Source: Chromatium weissei (lineage in GTDB: Bacteria > Pseudomonadota > Gammaproteobacteria > Chromatiales > Chromatiaceae). Taken from it: a stretch of 64,000 bases of DNA. Made by a program: the position numbers and the translations under genes. The stretch lies in the NCBI RefSeq assembly GCF_016583765.1, contig NZ_NRRR01000004.1:1-64000 (forward strand). Direction: 5' to 3'. Under the pieces are notes generated by a model. That model saw only the letters and a program-made list of their open reading frames with translations. It ran no database searches and was not told where the DNA came from. Of the stretch, positions 20,928 through 33,785 are shown piece after piece; position 1 is the first letter of the stretch, and each line of letters begins with the position of its first letter.

Positions 20928-21605
20928 TTAGCCCTTCTTTCCGGCCGCTTTCGGCGCCGGCTCTTCGGGAAGAAGATCGCCGAATACCTCGCCTTTGAAT
21001 ATCCAAACCTTGACACCAAGAATGCCATAAGTCGTTTTCGCTTCGGCAAATCCGTAGTCAATGTCAGCACGTAATGTATGCAATGGCACTCGCCCTTCAC
21101 GCGCCCATTCGCTGCGCGCAATCTCAGCACCGTTCAAACGACCAGCGACATTGATTCGAATGCCTTCAGCACCCAGCCGCATGGTGTTTTGAATAGAACG
21201 CTTCATCGCGCGGCGAAACATGATGCGCCGTTCGAGCTGCTGTGCAATTCCCTCAGCGACCAGCTGTGCGTCAAGTTCGGGCTTGCGAATTTCTTCGATG
21301 CTGATGTGCACCGGAATTCCCATCATCGCCGACACCTTGGCGCGAAGCTTGTCAATATCTTCGCCTTTCTTACCAATCACCACGCCTGGACGTGCCGTGT
21401 GAATGGTGATGTGTGCGTTTTTAGCAGGTCGATCAATCTGAATGCGACTGACTGATGCCTTGGAGAGCTCCTTCCGCAAGAAGGCGCGCACTGCAAGATC
21501 AGTGTTCAGCAGGTTCGCATAATCTTTGGTGTTCGCGTACCACTTGGATGTCCAGTCCTTGACGATGCCAAGTCGGATACCGTTTGGATGAACTTTTTGT
21601 CCCAT
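20928..21605 (-). CDS. rpsC: 30S ribosomal protein S3
   Basis: This 225-residue protein lines the mRNA entry channel and has helicase activity in E. coli. It starts [18 protein letters not shown] and has a KH domain ([16 protein letters not shown]) followed by the C-terminal [26 protein letters not shown]. Confidence 0.98.
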   Translation of the reverse strand: MGQKVHPNGIRLGIVKDWTSKWYANTKDYANLLNTDLAVRAFLRKELSKASVSRIQIDRPAKNAHITIHTARPGVVIGKKGEDIDKLRAKVSAMMGIPVHISIEEIRKPELDAQLVAEGIAQQLERRIMFRRAMKRSIQNTMRLGAEGIRINVAGRLNGAEIARSEWAREGRVPLHTLRADIDYGFAEAKTTYGILGVKVWIFKGEVFGDLLPEEPAPKAAGKKG

Positions 21606-21623
21606 GCAAGTCCCCTGAATTCC

Positions 21624-21956
21624 CTAGGCTTCAGCCACGATCAAACTGATGTGGCTGGTGCGTTTCTTAATGCGGTTCGCACGCCCTTTGGCGCGTGGAC
21701 GAATTCGCTTCATGGTCGGTCCTTCATTCACTTGAATGGCAGCGACCTTCAGCACGTCAATATCCGCGCCTTCATTGTGTTCGGCATTCGCGATGGCAGA
21801 CTCAAGAATCAACTTAATGAGACCAGCGCCTTTTTGGGTACTAAATGCCAATGTATTCAGCGCCTCTTCAACATGACGACCGCGAATTAAGTCCGCGACC
21901 AGTCGCGCCTTTTGGGCTGAGATTCGGGCATATTTTAATGTAGCTTCGGCTTGCAT
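21624..21956 (-). CDS. rplV: 50S ribosomal protein L22
   Basis: This 110-residue protein has a beta hairpin that lines the exit tunnel. Signature motifs are [23 protein letters not shown] and [20 protein letters not shown]. It lies between rpsS and rpsC. Confidence 0.98.
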   Translation of the reverse strand: MQAEATLKYARISAQKARLVADLIRGRHVEEALNTLAFSTQKGAGLIKLILESAIANAEHNEGADIDVLKVAAIQVNEGPTMKRIRPRAKGRANRIKKRTSHISLIVAEA

Positions 21957-21970
21957 CCGAAAATCTCCGA

Positions 21971-22249
21971 CTAGCGCTTCTTCGCCTTACGATCAGCCGC
22001 ATGACCGCGATAAGTGCGGGTCATCGAAAACTCACCGAGTTTGTGGCCAATCATGTTTTCATTGACGAGCACTGGCACGTGCTGCCGCCCATTATGAACT
22101 GCAATGGTCAACCCCACCATTTCAGGTAACACCATTGAGCGGCGCGACCAAGTCTTGATAGGACGCTTACTGTTTTGGGCGACCGCTTCTTCCACCTTTT
22201 TGATTAAGTGGTGATCCACAAAGGGACCTTTTCGAATCGAACGTGGCAC
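21971..22249 (-). CDS. rpsS: 30S ribosomal protein S19
   Basis: This 92-residue head protein binds 16S rRNA with S13. It reads [19 protein letters not shown] and [23 protein letters not shown]. The initiation codon is GTG at 22249. Confidence 0.97.
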   Translation of the reverse strand: MPRSIRKGPFVDHHLIKKVEEAVAQNSKRPIKTWSRRSMVLPEMVGLTIAVHNGRQHVPVLVNENMIGHKLGEFSMTRTYRGHAADRKAKKR

Positions 22250-22267
22250 TTGCTAACCTCGCCTTAT

Positions 22268-23095
22268 TTATTTGCGACCACGACGACGCACAATCATGCC
22301 GTCAGTACGCTTGTTCTTGCGTGTCTTATGCCCTTTAGTCGGCACGCCCCAAGGTGTCACTGGGTGACGACCACCCGACGTGCGACCCTCACCACCACCA
22401 TGCGGATGATCAACTGGATTCATCACCACACCGCGCACTGTTGGACGCACGCCGCGCCAGCGCGTTGCACCAGCTTTTCCGAGTTTCTGCAAACTGTGCT
22501 CAGTGTTGCCAACTTCGCCGATGACTGCTCGACAATCAGCATGTACTTTTCGCATCTCACCGGAACGCAGCCGCAACGTGGCGAATGAAGCATCTCGCGC
22601 AATCAACTGCGCTGAAGTGCCAGCGGCTCGCGCCATCTGCGCACCCTTACCGGGACGCATTTCGATGCAGTGCACCTGCGTACCGACTGGAATGTTACGC
22701 AGCGGCATACAGTTACCAACGGCAATCGGAGCCATTTCACCGGATTGCACTTGAGCACCAGCACTCAGCCCTTTTGGCGCGATGATGTAGGTGCGTTCGC
22801 CGTCTGCATATTTCAGCAGCGCCAAATGTGCAGAGCGGTTGGGGTCATATTCCAGCCGTTCAACCGTCGCAGGAATGCCTTCTTTATTGCGTTTGAAATC
22901 CACCAAACGATAACGCTGTTTATGACCACCACCCTGATGGCGCACCGTGATACGTCCAAGGTTATTGCGTCCACCATTCTTTGATTTCTTTTCAATCAGC
23001 GGCTTATAAGGCGCGCCCTTATGCAGTTCCGGCGTTGTGACCTTGACAACGAAACGACGTCCGGCAGACGTGGGTTTAGTCTTTACAATTGGCAT
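22268..23095 (-). CDS. rplB: 50S ribosomal protein L2
   Basis: This 275-residue protein is needed for subunit association and peptidyl transfer. The C-terminal [31 protein letters not shown] includes the conserved His implicated in activity. Confidence 0.98.
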   Translation of the reverse strand: MPIVKTKPTSAGRRFVVKVTTPELHKGAPYKPLIEKKSKNGGRNNLGRITVRHQGGGHKQRYRLVDFKRNKEGIPATVERLEYDPNRSAHLALLKYADGERTYIIAPKGLSAGAQVQSGEMAPIAVGNCMPLRNIPVGTQVHCIEMRPGKGAQMARAAGTSAQLIARDASFATLRLRSGEMRKVHADCRAVIGEVGNTEHSLQKLGKAGATRWRGVRPTVRGVVMNPVDHPHGGGEGRTSGGRHPVTPWGVPTKGHKTRKNKRTDGMIVRRRGRK

Positions 23096-23127
23096 CTTGA
23101 TCTATCCGTTGCTCTTTGCTGCTGCAC

Positions 23128-23424
23128 TCATGCGCCGCCGCCGAAGTCGATGTCATGGCCAGGCTGCAGGCGCACATACGCTTTACGCCAATCCTGCCGT
23201 TTGCCGATTCGCTGTCCAAGCCGCTTATGTTTACCTTTCACGTTTAGAACCTGAACGGCATCAACTTTAACTTCAAACAGAAGTTCAACGGCACTGGCAA
23301 TTTCGCGTTTCGTGGCATTTGTCATCACGCGGAAGGTGACGTGACGAGATTGTTCAGCAATTCTGGTCGATTTTTCAGAAGTGATCGGCGCAAGCAACAC
23401 CTTCATCAGACGTTCGTTGTTCAT
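23128..23424 (-). CDS. rplW: 50S ribosomal protein L23
   Basis: This 98-residue protein sits at the tunnel exit and docks trigger factor and SRP. It reads [19 protein letters not shown] and [28 protein letters not shown]. Its start overlaps the rplD stop by 4 bases. Confidence 0.97.
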   Translation of the reverse strand: MNNERLMKVLLAPITSEKSTRIAEQSRHVTFRVMTNATKREIASAVELLFEVKVDAVQVLNVKGKHKRLGQRIGKRQDWRKAYVRLQPGHDIDFGGGA

Positions 23425-24032
23425 GCCAACCGCTCCTCTAGCTTCTTCACTGCTGCCTCGGTTGCCAGCATGACATCAAAAGCGACCATGCTTACCGGAT
23501 CAACTTCCTGCGCTGACAGCACGCCAACATTCGGAAGATTGCGTGAGGCAAGATACAAAACATCATCCATGCCGTCAGTCAAAATCAACACGTTTTTCAC
23601 GTCGAGCGCCTTCAACAGCGCCACCAGCTCTTTCGTTTTTGGTGCTGGAAGCGAGAGTTCAGGAACCACAACCAACCGCTCACTACGCGCCAGTTCCGAT
23701 AAAATCGAACGCACTGCGCCGCGATACATTTTGCGATTCACTTTTTGGCTGTAATCACGTGGCTTGGCCGCAAAGGTTACACCGCCAGAGCGCCAAATCG
23801 GACTCCGCGAACTACCGGCACGTGCCCGTCCAGTTCCCTTTTGACGCCAGGGTTTTGCTCCACCACCAGAAACTTCTGAGCGTGTTTTCTGAGCTTTTGT
23901 TCCCGAACGTGCACCCGCCATGTAGGCAGTAATGACTTGGTGAATGAGACCGGGCTTGTATTCAACGCCGAAAACGGCATCTGAAACCTGCACACTCGCA
24001 GCACCAACGTGGTTTCTAATGGCGATTTCCAT
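23421..24032 (-). CDS. rplD: 50S ribosomal protein L4
   Basis: The 203-residue protein has an extended loop in the exit tunnel ([28 protein letters not shown]). In E. coli L4 also represses the S10 operon through the rpsJ leader. Here rpsJ follows tuf by only 6 bases, leaving no room for such a leader. Confidence 0.98.
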   Translation of the reverse strand: MEIAIRNHVGAASVQVSDAVFGVEYKPGLIHQVITAYMAGARSGTKAQKTRSEVSGGGAKPWRQKGTGRARAGSSRSPIWRSGGVTFAAKPRDYSQKVNRKMYRGAVRSILSELARSERLVVVPELSLPAPKTKELVALLKALDVKNVLILTDGMDDVLYLASRNLPNVGVLSAQEVDPVSMVAFDVMLATEAAVKKLEERLA

Positions 24033-24038
24033 CTGCGC

Positions 24039-24689
24039 TTAACCCTTATTCTTCTGCTTGACAGACGGCAGCACGATCAGTCGCCCGCCGGTTGGTCCCG
24101 GAACGCCACCTCGCACCAATAGCAGGTTACGGTCAGCATCGACTCGCACCACTTCAAGATTCTGCTGGCAACGATTGGCGGCACCATGGTGACCAGCCAT
24201 TTTTTTGCCTTTCCAGACATGCCCTGGAGTTTGGTTCTGTCCGATGGAGCCTGCTGAACGGTGAGAGCGTGAGTTACCGTGCGTGGCATCCTGCATGGAG
24301 AAGTGGTGACGGCGAATCGCGCCGGTAAATCCACGTCCTTTAGTAACGCCACGAACATCCACCTTCTGCCCCATCTCGAAGATGGAAACTGAAATCTCTT
24401 GTCCAACTTCCAGTTCAGTGCCTTCATCGGCTTCTAAACGAAATTCGCGCAGCACTTCACCTGCTTCCACACCTGCTTTCGCGTAGTGACCAGCCATTGG
24501 CTTAGTTACGCGTGAGGCACGACGTGTGCCAAACGCAATCTGCACGGCGCGATAACCGTCTGTTTCTGTGGACTTAACCTGACTGACGCGATTTGGCGTC
24601 ACTTCGATTACGGTCACAGGAATGCTCTCGCCATCTTCTTGGAACAGGCGGGTCATGCCAGCCTTGCGCCCGATAACTCCGATTGTCAT
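24039..24689 (-). CDS. rplC: 50S ribosomal protein L3
   Basis: This 216-residue assembly initiator reaches the peptidyl transferase centre. It begins [20 protein letters not shown] and has the central [39 protein letters not shown] loop with the Gln residue that is methylated in E. coli. Confidence 0.98.
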   Translation of the reverse strand: MTIGVIGRKAGMTRLFQEDGESIPVTVIEVTPNRVSQVKSTETDGYRAVQIAFGTRRASRVTKPMAGHYAKAGVEAGEVLREFRLEADEGTELEVGQEISVSIFEMGQKVDVRGVTKGRGFTGAIRRHHFSMQDATHGNSRSHRSAGSIGQNQTPGHVWKGKKMAGHHGAANRCQQNLEVVRVDADRNLLLVRGGVPGPTGGRLIVLPSVKQKNKG

Positions 24690-24699
24690 CGTGTTGTCC

Positions 24700-25011
24700 T
24701 CAACTCAACTTGATCTGGACGTCAACGCCTGCGGCCAAATCGAGTTTCATTAGCGCATCGACTGTTTTGTCCGTAGGATCAACAATATCCATCAGTCGCT
24801 TGTGCGTCCGTAGCTCGTATTGATCACGAGCATCTTTATTGACGTGCGGCGAAATTAGGATCGTAAAGCGTTCCTTTTTGGATGGCAGTGGAACTGGTCC
24901 ACGTACCTGAGCGCCGGTACGCTTGGCGGTGTCAACAATTTCACGGGCAGATTGATCAATCAAGCGATGATCGAACGCCTTTAAGCGAATGCGGATTCTC
25001 TGGCTGCTCAT
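24700..25011 (-). CDS. rpsJ: 30S ribosomal protein S10
   Basis: This 103-residue protein also partners NusB in antitermination in other bacteria. It contains [38 protein letters not shown]. It follows tuf with a 6-base gap. Confidence 0.98.
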   Translation of the reverse strand: MSSQRIRIRLKAFDHRLIDQSAREIVDTAKRTGAQVRGPVPLPSKKERFTILISPHVNKDARDQYELRTHKRLMDIVDPTDKTVDALMKLDLAAGVDVQIKLS

Positions 25012-25017
25012 CTGTCC

Positions 25018-26208
25018 TTACTCAATGATCTTCGCAACAACACCAGCACCAACGGTGCGACCACCTTCACGGACTGCGAAGCGCAACCCTTCTTCCATTG
25101 CAATCGGTGCAATCAGTTTGATTGTCATCTTCAGGTTATCGCCGGGCATAACCATCTCAACACCTTCTGGCAACTCGCACGCGCCAGTTACGTCCGTTGT
25201 GCGGAAGTAAAACTGTGGACGGTAACCGTTGAAAAATGGCGTATGACGACCGCCTTCATCCTTGCCTAACACATAAACTTCAGCTTCAAAGTGCGTGTGC
25301 GGGTTGATCGATTTGGGTTTCGCTAACACCTGACCGCGCTCGACATCTTCGCGCTTAGTACCGCGTAACAAAACGCCAACGTTATCACCAGCCTGACCTT
25401 GATCGAGCAGCTTGCGGAACATTTCAACGCCGGTGCAAGTCGTCTTGATGGTGTTTTTAATTCCAACAATTTCAACTTCTTCACCAACCTTGATCACGCC
25501 GCGTTCAACACGTCCGGTGACAACCGTGCCGCGACCAGAAATCGAGAACACATCTTCAATCGGCATCAAGAAGGTGCCATCAACAGCACGTTCTGGCTGC
25601 GGAATGTAGCTGTCCAACGCTTCCATCAATTTATCAATGGATTGCGTTCCAATCTCGCTATCGACACCTTCCAACGCGAGTTTAGCGGAGCCGGTGACAA
25701 TCGGAGTGTCGTCGCCGGGAAAATCGTATTTGGAAAGTAACTCGCGTACTTCCATCTCAACCAATTCGAGCAGCTCAGGGTCGTCGAGCATGTCGGCTTT
25801 ATTGAGATAAACCACGATGTAAGGCACACCGACCTGCCGCGACAGCAAAATGTGCTCACGTGTCTGCGGCATCGGGCCATCTGCAGCAGAAACAACGAGA
25901 ATTGCGCCGTCCATCTGTGCCGCACCGGTAATCATGTTCTTGACGTAATCCGCGTGACCGGGGCAGTCAACATGCGCGTAGTGGCGTTGATTACTTTCGT
26001 ATTCGACGTGCGCCGTCGCAATCGTGATTCCGCGAGCCCGTTCTTCCGGTGCGTTATCGATCTGATCGTATGCTCGCGCCTCACCACCAAATTTCTTTGA
26101 CTGGTGCGTCGTGATTGCTGCCGTCAGCGTGGTTTTGCCGTGATCGACGTGGCCGATGGTGCCGACGTTGACATGTGGCTTGCTGCGTTGAAATTTTTCT
26201 TTGGACAT
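25018..26208 (-). CDS. tuf: Elongation factor Tu
   Basis: This 396-residue GTPase delivers aminoacyl-tRNA to the ribosome. It has [14 protein letters not shown] (G1), [23 protein letters not shown] (G3), and a C-terminal [14 protein letters not shown]. The G4 position reads NKADM where NKCDM is more usual, still an acceptable Asn-Lys-x-Asp. It is the last gene of the str set, 19 bases after fusA. Confidence 0.98.
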   Translation of the reverse strand: MSKEKFQRSKPHVNVGTIGHVDHGKTTLTAAITTHQSKKFGGEARAYDQIDNAPEERARGITIATAHVEYESNQRHYAHVDCPGHADYVKNMITGAAQMDGAILVVSAADGPMPQTREHILLSRQVGVPYIVVYLNKADMLDDPELLELVEMEVRELLSKYDFPGDDTPIVTGSAKLALEGVDSEIGTQSIDKLMEALDSYIPQPERAVDGTFLMPIEDVFSISGRGTVVTGRVERGVIKVGEEVEIVGIKNTIKTTCTGVEMFRKLLDQGQAGDNVGVLLRGTKREDVERGQVLAKPKSINPHTHFEAEVYVLGKDEGGRHTPFFNGYRPQFYFRTTDVTGACELPEGVEMVMPGDNLKMTIKLIAPIAMEEGLRFAVREGGRTVGAGVVAKIIE

Positions 26209-26227
26209 CCCGCTCTACCCTTAATCG

Positions 26228-28324
<2,097 letters not shown>

Positions 28325-28369
28325 GACTGAATCCGCCTTGATAAATCTAAAGAACGCTGAACCGTAAAA

Positions 28370-28864
<495 letters not shown>

Positions 28865-28895
28865 TTAAACAGGTTTACGTCAGTGCAATGCGTCG

Positions 28896-29270
28896 TTACT
28901 TTTTCGGACGTTTAGCGCCGTATTTAGAACGACCCTGACGCCGCTTCTCAACACCGGAAGTGTCTAATGTTCCGCGTACTGTGTGATAACGCACACCGGG
29001 TAAGTCTTTAACACGTCCTCCGCGAATCAGCACCACCGAGTGCTCTTGAAGGTTGTGACCCTCACCACCGATGTAGGTTGCTACCTCAAAGCCATTCGTC
29101 AAACGAACGCGAGCAACTTTTCTCAATGCCGAGTTCGGCTTTTTAGGTGTCGTCGTATAGACGCGGGTACAGACTCCCCGACGTTGTGGACATGCCTCAA
29201 GCGCCGGTACGTTTGTTTTCGTCACGTTCCGCTTGCGGGGTTTCCTGACGAGTTGGTTGATCGTTGCCAT
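28896..29270 (-). CDS. rpsL: 30S ribosomal protein S12
   Basis: This 124-residue decoding-centre protein is the site of streptomycin resistance. It has [21 protein letters not shown] and [28 protein letters not shown]. Lys at the TPKKPNS position is the sensitive (wild-type) state. First gene of the str operon, about 190 bases after the predicted transcription start. Confidence 0.98.
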   Translation of the reverse strand: MATINQLVRKPRKRNVTKTNVPALEACPQRRGVCTRVYTTTPKKPNSALRKVARVRLTNGFEVATYIGGEGHNLQEHSVVLIRGGRVKDLPGVRYHTVRGTLDTSGVEKRRQGRSKYGAKRPKK

Positions 29271-29390
29271 GCAATCAGTCTCCAGCGGCGACCTCGCGCC
29301 ATAATCACGAAAGTCAAACGATACCCGCGCAAAAAACAGCTAGAAGAACAACGCTGACGTTCACACTGATGTGGTCGATTGACTCGGGGG

Positions 29391-29408
29391 CTGGGTGAAT
29401 TTACCCAG
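29391..29408 (-). promoter_or_regulatory. Second leader hairpin of the str operon
   Basis: A perfect 6-bp stem (CTGGGT/ACCCAG, loop of 6 bases) lies in the predicted rpsL leader, about 60 bases after the transcription start. No U run follows, so it is not a terminator by itself. Confidence 0.5.
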
Positions 29409-29433
29409 ACCAAGGAACCGGACTAAAAATGAG

Positions 29434-29459
29434 ACTAGCCGGCTGAAAGACCGGCTAGT
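29434..29459 (-). promoter_or_regulatory. Leader hairpin directly after the str promoter
   Basis: ACTAGCCGG and CCGGCTAGT form a perfect 9-bp stem with an 8-base loop. It starts about 5 bases after the predicted transcription start of the str operon. On the transcribed strand CTCATTTTTAG follows, a weak U run. It could protect the 5' end of the mRNA, act as an attenuator, or terminate weak upstream read-through. Confidence 0.6.
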
Positions 29460-29470
29460 TAAGACGGATT

Positions 29471-29499
29471 AGTATAGGGAGCGATCAAAAGCCTGTCAA
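29471..29499 (-). promoter_or_regulatory. Sigma70 promoter of the str operon (rpsL)
   Basis: On the minus strand TTGACA (29494-29499) and TATACT (29471-29476) are separated by exactly 17 bases. This is the best promoter match in the window, as expected for a strong ribosomal promoter. The start point should be near 29464. Confidence 0.88.
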
Positions 29500-29812
29500 C
29501 GTTTGAACTTTGCTTCAGCGAATCGACTGACTGAGCACCAAATCGCAGCGACGCTTTGTCGCACAAAAAACAGAATAGATTATAAAAATCAGTATTTTGA
29601 GCTTAAAACTGCATGATCTTATTGAAATGGACTGTGTTTGCAGCGACTCGATTTATAAGCAAAAGTCGTGTAGTCGCATCAACGTCACGCGGCGCTGCAA
29701 TTCAAAAACATCGCTAAAAATTTAAATTATCCGCAATGGTTTCTGATTCATGCGAATCAATTTCTTAATGAAAAATGAAAGTATTTCTTTCAATAGCGGC
29801 ATCACACTAAAG
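29500..29812. other. AT-rich intergenic stretch between yhhQ and the str promoter
   Basis: About 310 bases hold no credible gene on either strand. The part next to yhhQ contains a weak terminator-like hairpin. A-rich tracts lie upstream of the str -35 box and might act as UP-type sequence, but this is not demonstrable by eye. Confidence 0.6.
29771..29792 (-). terminator. Weak terminator after the photosynthesis-dcd-yhhQ operon
   Basis: On the minus strand TGAAAG and CTTTCA form a 6-bp stem with a 5-base loop and are followed by TTTTTC. The stem is short and AT-rich, so termination may be partial. Confidence 0.45.
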
Positions 29813-30589
29813 CTATATCTGCTTTTCAAACTTTACTGTTACACGATCAATATTAAGATAGTAATCAATCCATTTATGCGCTAAATAAATCACCGGTGTG
29901 AGCATAATTGCAACCACGCCTTTGTAAATATAGTTTACTGTTCCAACGGCTAAAAATAAATCAATTGACCATCGCTGTGGCCCCAATACAAACGCAACGT
30001 AAAGTACGAAAAAGCTATCAATTAATTGCGACACCAGCGTTGACCCTGTAGCTCGAAGCCAAAGATAACGCTGTCCTGTCACGCGCTTGATGAATTGAAA
30101 AAGTGTAACATCAATAATTTGACTGATTAAAAAAGCACCGAGTGAACCTGCAACAATCCACATTCCCTGACCAAATATTGCTCGAAATGCTGCTTGCATA
30201 TCCGCCACACCGTTAGTAGCTTGAATTCCAATCCACCAGTGTGCTGGCGCTAACAAAATTGCTAAATACGTAAACGCAAAAGCATACAGAATTAAGCAAG
30301 CTGTTAAATAAGAAAGAAAACGTACTCCGCGCTGACCGTAGTATTCGTTAATAATGTCTGTCATCACAAACACAATCGGCCACAGCAAAACACCAGCGGT
30401 GAAACTCAATGAACCAGTTTGATTAAACAACGTCCAATTAAAAGGGGATAAACCGAATGTATCTTCAAGCGCAAAAATCTTGATTCCAACAAATTCGGCA
30501 ACAAGTGCATTACAAACAAAAAAACCACTGAGAACGATAAAGAGTCGAGTAAATCGATCAAAAGGCATTGGTGAAAATGTCGTGCTCAA
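29813..30589 (-). CDS. yhhQ: Queuosine precursor transporter (YhhQ family)
   Basis: This inner-membrane protein of the DUF165 family takes up 7-cyano-7-deazaguanine or related precursors for queuosine in tRNA. The product is hydrophobic, with about six membrane segments, and has family motifs [28 protein letters not shown] and [18 protein letters not shown]. The TTG at 30589 overlaps the dcd stop (TTGA). An in-frame ATG at 30568 would give 251 residues and is equally plausible. Confidence 0.88.
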   Translation of the reverse strand: MSTTFSPMPFDRFTRLFIVLSGFFVCNALVAEFVGIKIFALEDTFGLSPFNWTLFNQTGSLSFTAGVLLWPIVFVMTDIINEYYGQRGVRFLSYLTACLILYAFAFTYLAILLAPAHWWIGIQATNGVADMQAAFRAIFGQGMWIVAGSLGAFLISQIIDVTLFQFIKRVTGQRYLWLRATGSTLVSQLIDSFFVLYVAFVLGPQRWSIDLFLAVGTVNYIYKGVVAIMLTPVIYLAHKWIDYYLNIDRVTVKFEKQI

Positions 30590-32382
30590 GATTTCGGAAG
30601 AGTTACGCCGCGTTGCCCCTGATATTTGCCATTGCGATCTTTATAAGATGTTTCACAAATCTCGTCGGACTCAAAGAATAAAATCTGTGCAATTCCTTCA
30701 TTCGCATAAATTTTAGCAGGCAATGGAGTGGTATTAGAAAACTCTAAAGTAACATGCCCTTCCCATTCTGGTTCTAAAGGCGTCGTATTCACAATTAATC
30801 CGCAGCGTGCATAAGTCGAATTATGAACAATCATATCATTTGCTAAAAAGTTATGAACATTTGGGATATTCAAATCAAACACTTCTTTTTCGCCAATAAA
30901 TTGAATATCAACGATTACATCCCAAACAGGACCAGTCACTAAAAGTGAAAGATCGTCATGTTCGGTTGCTACAGCAACTTGGTTAGCTAATTTATATGGT
31001 AAAGATTGTGTTGGACGGGCACTAACCCCCAATTGATTTGAACTTGTTCCGGCGTATAAAACAGCACTCTTCATCAATTCCCAAGCCGCTTGTGGCAATG
31101 TATCAAAGTTACTGCGTAGGCGTTGAGATGCATCTTGGAGTGCGGGCAGTATCTCTTGTTCTAAACGTATTTGCTTAATTGAGTTTGGCCAAAATCCAAT
31201 TTCTTCTGCAAAACGCTGTATTTGTTCCCAATCTGTTATTTGAATATGATACGCGTCAGTGTTAATTGCTGTGATTTTATGACGAATGAGTGAAAGCACT
31301 CTAAAACGTAACAGCAAATGGTGAACATCTTCAATCAATCGGCGTGATTTTGAATAGTACTCAATATAAAAAACGTTATTAGAACGGCACACGCCACCAT
31401 CACCAGAAAAAAGTGCTCTCAGAAATAAGCGAGTGGTTTCTTTAGGCGACATAAATATCGCTTGAGGAACGAATTTGCTTTCAGCGGTAACATTTAATTT
31501 GTGTTGCATCAGCCATTGGTTGGCACGATTTTCTTCTGCTTTTTCTCCCATCCCCGCTTTGTTCACTAAACGATAGCCATATACGCCATTGAAAGTGACT
31601 TCACCAAGACCAGAATCTTTAACGCATGTCTTAATTAAATCTGCTAATACTGCATCGCCAGTGCTAAACGTCGGACTATAGCTGGGTGTTTTACATTGTC
31701 CTTCCGTAATCATTAAACCTAGTAAAATAGATTCCCAATCTGGTAAAGGCGTTTTACCAAAAACAGGAATTTCTCGTGCCACAGCAATTCTATCACCCAG
31801 TTTCAAATCTCCTAATGCTGTCCAACCGTGCAATTGCCGAAAGGGATGATTCTTAGTTGCTTGAATTTTTAAACCTGTTTTTGTAGTTAATTCATAAACA
31901 GGTTTAATTCCTTGCGGTAAAAAAGCGCCAACTTTTACTGGTTGTAAATGCCAATCGTGCATTCCAATTGTAGTGCGTCCAAAAGCAAAATCGCCAATGG
32001 GTAAGTACGCACCAGATTCAGCATCCACAACTCGCGTTTCCGCAGTTAAACATTTTCCTAAACAAATCGTTAATACATTGCGCGGAATACGAAAGTATTC
32101 GACTGTTCGAGCTAATACAAATGAATTAGGAGGAATAATACACACATCAGATTTGAGATCAACGAAGCTATTAGAATCAAAGTTTTTAGGGTCAATAATT
32201 GCAGAATTGATATTAGTGAATATCTTAAACTCATCTGCACAACGGACATCATAGCCATAGCTGGATGTGCCATAAGAAATGACACGCCCATAATCACCAG
32301 TGCGTACCTGTACTGGTTCAAAGGGTTCAATCATTCCCTGTTCAGCCATGTGCCGAATCCATCGATCAGATTTAATTGCCAT
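30586..32382 (-). CDS. dcd: dCTP deaminase precursor containing an intein
   Basis: After splicing this would be a 187-residue dCTP deaminase, which makes dUTP from dCTP for dTTP synthesis. Residues 1-110 ([20 protein letters not shown] to LTICLGK) and 522-598 ([11 protein letters not shown] to GVTLPKS) join to form a normal-length enzyme of the Pseudomonas type. They include CLGKSTYARCG and VTLEFSN with the catalytic Glu. Residues 111-521 are an intein inserted between Lys110 and the Ser of the STYAR motif. The gene follows puhE by 53 bases with no terminator between and overlaps yhhQ, so it appears to be carried on the photosynthesis transcript. Without splicing the active site would be split and the protein inactive (inference). 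Confidence 0.96.
   Translation of the reverse strand: MAIKSDRWIRHMAEQGMIEPFEPVQVRTGDYGRVISYGTSSYGYDVRCADEFKIFTNINSAIIDPKNFDSNSFVDLKSDVCIIPPNSFVLARTVEYFRIPRNVLTICLGKCLTAETRVVDAESGAYLPIGDFAFGRTTIGMHDWHLQPVKVGAFLPQGIKPVYELTTKTGLKIQATKNHPFRQLHGWTALGDLKLGDRIAVAREIPVFGKTPLPDWESILLGLMITEGQCKTPSYSPTFSTGDAVLADLIKTCVKDSGLGEVTFNGVYGYRLVNKAGMGEKAEENRANQWLMQHKLNVTAESKFVPQAIFMSPKETTRLFLRALFSGDGGVCRSNNVFYIEYYSKSRRLIEDVHHLLLRFRVLSLIRHKITAINTDAYHIQITDWEQIQRFAEEIGFWPNSIKQIRLEQEILPALQDASQRLRSNFDTLPQAAWELMKSAVLYAGTSSNQLGVSARPTQSLPYKLANQVAVATEHDDLSLLVTGPVWDVIVDIQFIGEKEVFDLNIPNVHNFLANDMIVHNSTYARCGLIVNTTPLEPEWEGHVTLEFSNTTPLPAKIYANEGIAQILFFESDEICETSYKDRNGKYQGQRGVTLPKS
30820..32052 (-). mobile_element. LAGLIDADG intein in dcd
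   Basis: This is a 411-residue in-frame insertion. Block A is CLTAETRV with Cys1. Block B has TKNHPF with its Thr and His. Two LAGLIDADG-type endonuclease motifs are LLGLMITEG and [11 protein letters not shown], with acidic residues Glu and Asp at the catalytic positions. Block F is [16 protein letters not shown], and block G is MIVHN followed by Ser as the +1 nucleophile. All residues expected for class 1 splicing (Cys1, penultimate His, terminal Asn, +1 Ser) are present, so both splicing and homing may be active. The insertion point is the conserved substrate-binding GKS motif, a typical intein target. Confidence 0.96.
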
Positions 32383-32435
32383 TACGTCTTCTCGTTAAAT
32401 AATCAGTCAAGTTGTGCCGTTTTAATCAGCATCAT

Positions 32436-33188
32436 CTATTTATTAGGAAGTGCCCAACGCCACAGTGCTTCATCGGGAATTGGCAATACAAGAAACCAGT
32501 GTTCTAAAATGGCTAATGCTAATAGCGTTGCAACTAGTGCTAGTCCAACAGCTTCAGCTTCGTTTACACCTGTAGCTTTCAAAACAATTAAAACGACAAC
32601 AATTGTTGCAGTGGTAATTGAAATCGGAAAAAGCAAATTCATACTGCGGTTGGCCATATAGCTTTTCAAATAGCGAAGATGCTCGGGAAGCCAATCTTCA
32701 TTCAAATTCGGAACGCCGAAAAACAGATTCAACTTCGCGCTCCAACGCATTAACCACAGCACCATAAATGTCCAAGCACCAACTTGATTAGGTTCATCCC
32801 AAGAAATTGCAACCAATAGCAAACCTGTAATCATAATCGCCAATTCGTGATACAAACTCGTCATAATTGCTAATCGAAAACGTTGCCATTGTGAGCAGTT
32901 TTTTGGGCAAGCAGTTTTGCGTGGGCCTATTGCGTAGCCTGTGAAATAACTCATTTCAAGAACGCCCCAAACAATGATGCCGCAGGTGAATGCAATGTAA
33001 TTCATGGCGACAGTCATGGATGCGCTGCTGACAACAAAACCAAAAATTGCAATCGCAAGGACGGCGACACCACCCAGCATTGTCCAGCGAAAGGTGCGTC
33101 CGGGAAGGTTATCAACGTATAGCACCACTCCCGTGCTAAACCACCATAAGCCGAGTGCAAACAGAATTGGAAATCCGAAGTCAGACAT
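32436..33188 (-). CDS. puhE: Photosynthetic complex assembly protein PuhE
   Basis: This polytopic membrane protein (DUF3623) is needed for normal reaction-centre/LH1 formation in Rhodobacter. Seven or so hydrophobic segments are visible, with the family block NLFFGVPNLNEDWLPEHLRYLKSY. I use the ATG at 33188 (250 residues, MSDFGFPILFALGLWWFSTG), which matches the usual N-terminus; a TTG at 33224 would add 12 residues. It follows puhC by about 110 bases, an interval with no gene. Confidence 0.9.
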   Translation of the reverse strand: MSDFGFPILFALGLWWFSTGVVLYVDNLPGRTFRWTMLGGVAVLAIAIFGFVVSSASMTVAMNYIAFTCGIIVWGVLEMSYFTGYAIGPRKTACPKNCSQWQRFRLAIMTSLYHELAIMITGLLLVAISWDEPNQVGAWTFMVLWLMRWSAKLNLFFGVPNLNEDWLPEHLRYLKSYMANRSMNLLFPISITTATIVVVLIVLKATGVNEAEAVGLALVATLLALAILEHWFLVLPIPDEALWRWALPNK

Positions 33189-33297
33189 GAATAAAACCCA
33201 GTTTTCGTGCTGCTTCAGAGTCAAATAGACGCAAGCGAGAGGAGTAAATGCGGTTGTTAATCGTAGTCGTGCCAGCCGATGGTCATTACAATCGACA

Positions 33298-33759
33298 TCA
33301 TTCGTGAGTATTTGAAGTTGGTGGTAAAAGCTGTGTAAATACGGCTTCGTTGGTTACGCCAAATGCTCTTAATTCAAGTTGAATACCAGTAATAGGGTCT
33401 TTTAATGTTAGATGACCACTCTCGCGTCGTGCCAAATGAAATGGTTCTGAAAGTTTCGCATCGTAGCCTTTGCGTTGTCGCCCCATACTTCTCAATACGC
33501 CACGAATAAAGCCACCTTCACCAGCAGGTAAGGTTGTAATTAATGCGTTGGTAGTGAAATCGTAGACCGCTATTGAACCGTCGGTATTATCCAAGAATTG
33601 AATTTCTCTCGACTGTATTTCAGGCGTGACCGGAGCCTGATCCATTTTCATTCCAGTTAAACGCGCAATACTAATCATTAGGATGATAAATCCTAATAGT
33701 GTAGCGACGGCGATCAATACGCCCCGTGGAAAAGGACGGTTGTTAAATGCTTCACTCAA
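33298..33759 (-). CDS. puhC: Photosynthetic complex assembly protein PuhC
   Basis: The 153-residue product has a single N-terminal membrane helix (residues about 13-33) followed by a periplasmic domain with IQSREIQFLDNTDGSIAVYD and EGGFIRGVLRSMGRQR. In Rhodobacter PuhC helps form the LH1-PufX-reaction centre core. The start is TTG at 33759, preceded by GAGG at a good distance. It lies 26 bases after puhB. Confidence 0.9.
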   Translation of the reverse strand: MSEAFNNRPFPRGVLIAVATLLGFIILMISIARLTGMKMDQAPVTPEIQSREIQFLDNTDGSIAVYDFTTNALITTLPAGEGGFIRGVLRSMGRQRKGYDAKLSEPFHLARRESGHLTLKDPITGIQLELRAFGVTNEAVFTQLLPPTSNTHE

Positions 33760-33785
33760 GGGGCGACCTCATTGGAATAAAACCG

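Noticed and set aside
30586-32382. dcd read as a fusion to an unknown central domain, or as a frameshifted pseudogene
   Set aside because: The middle part has every intein block, and removing it restores a dCTP deaminase of normal length with no lost residues.
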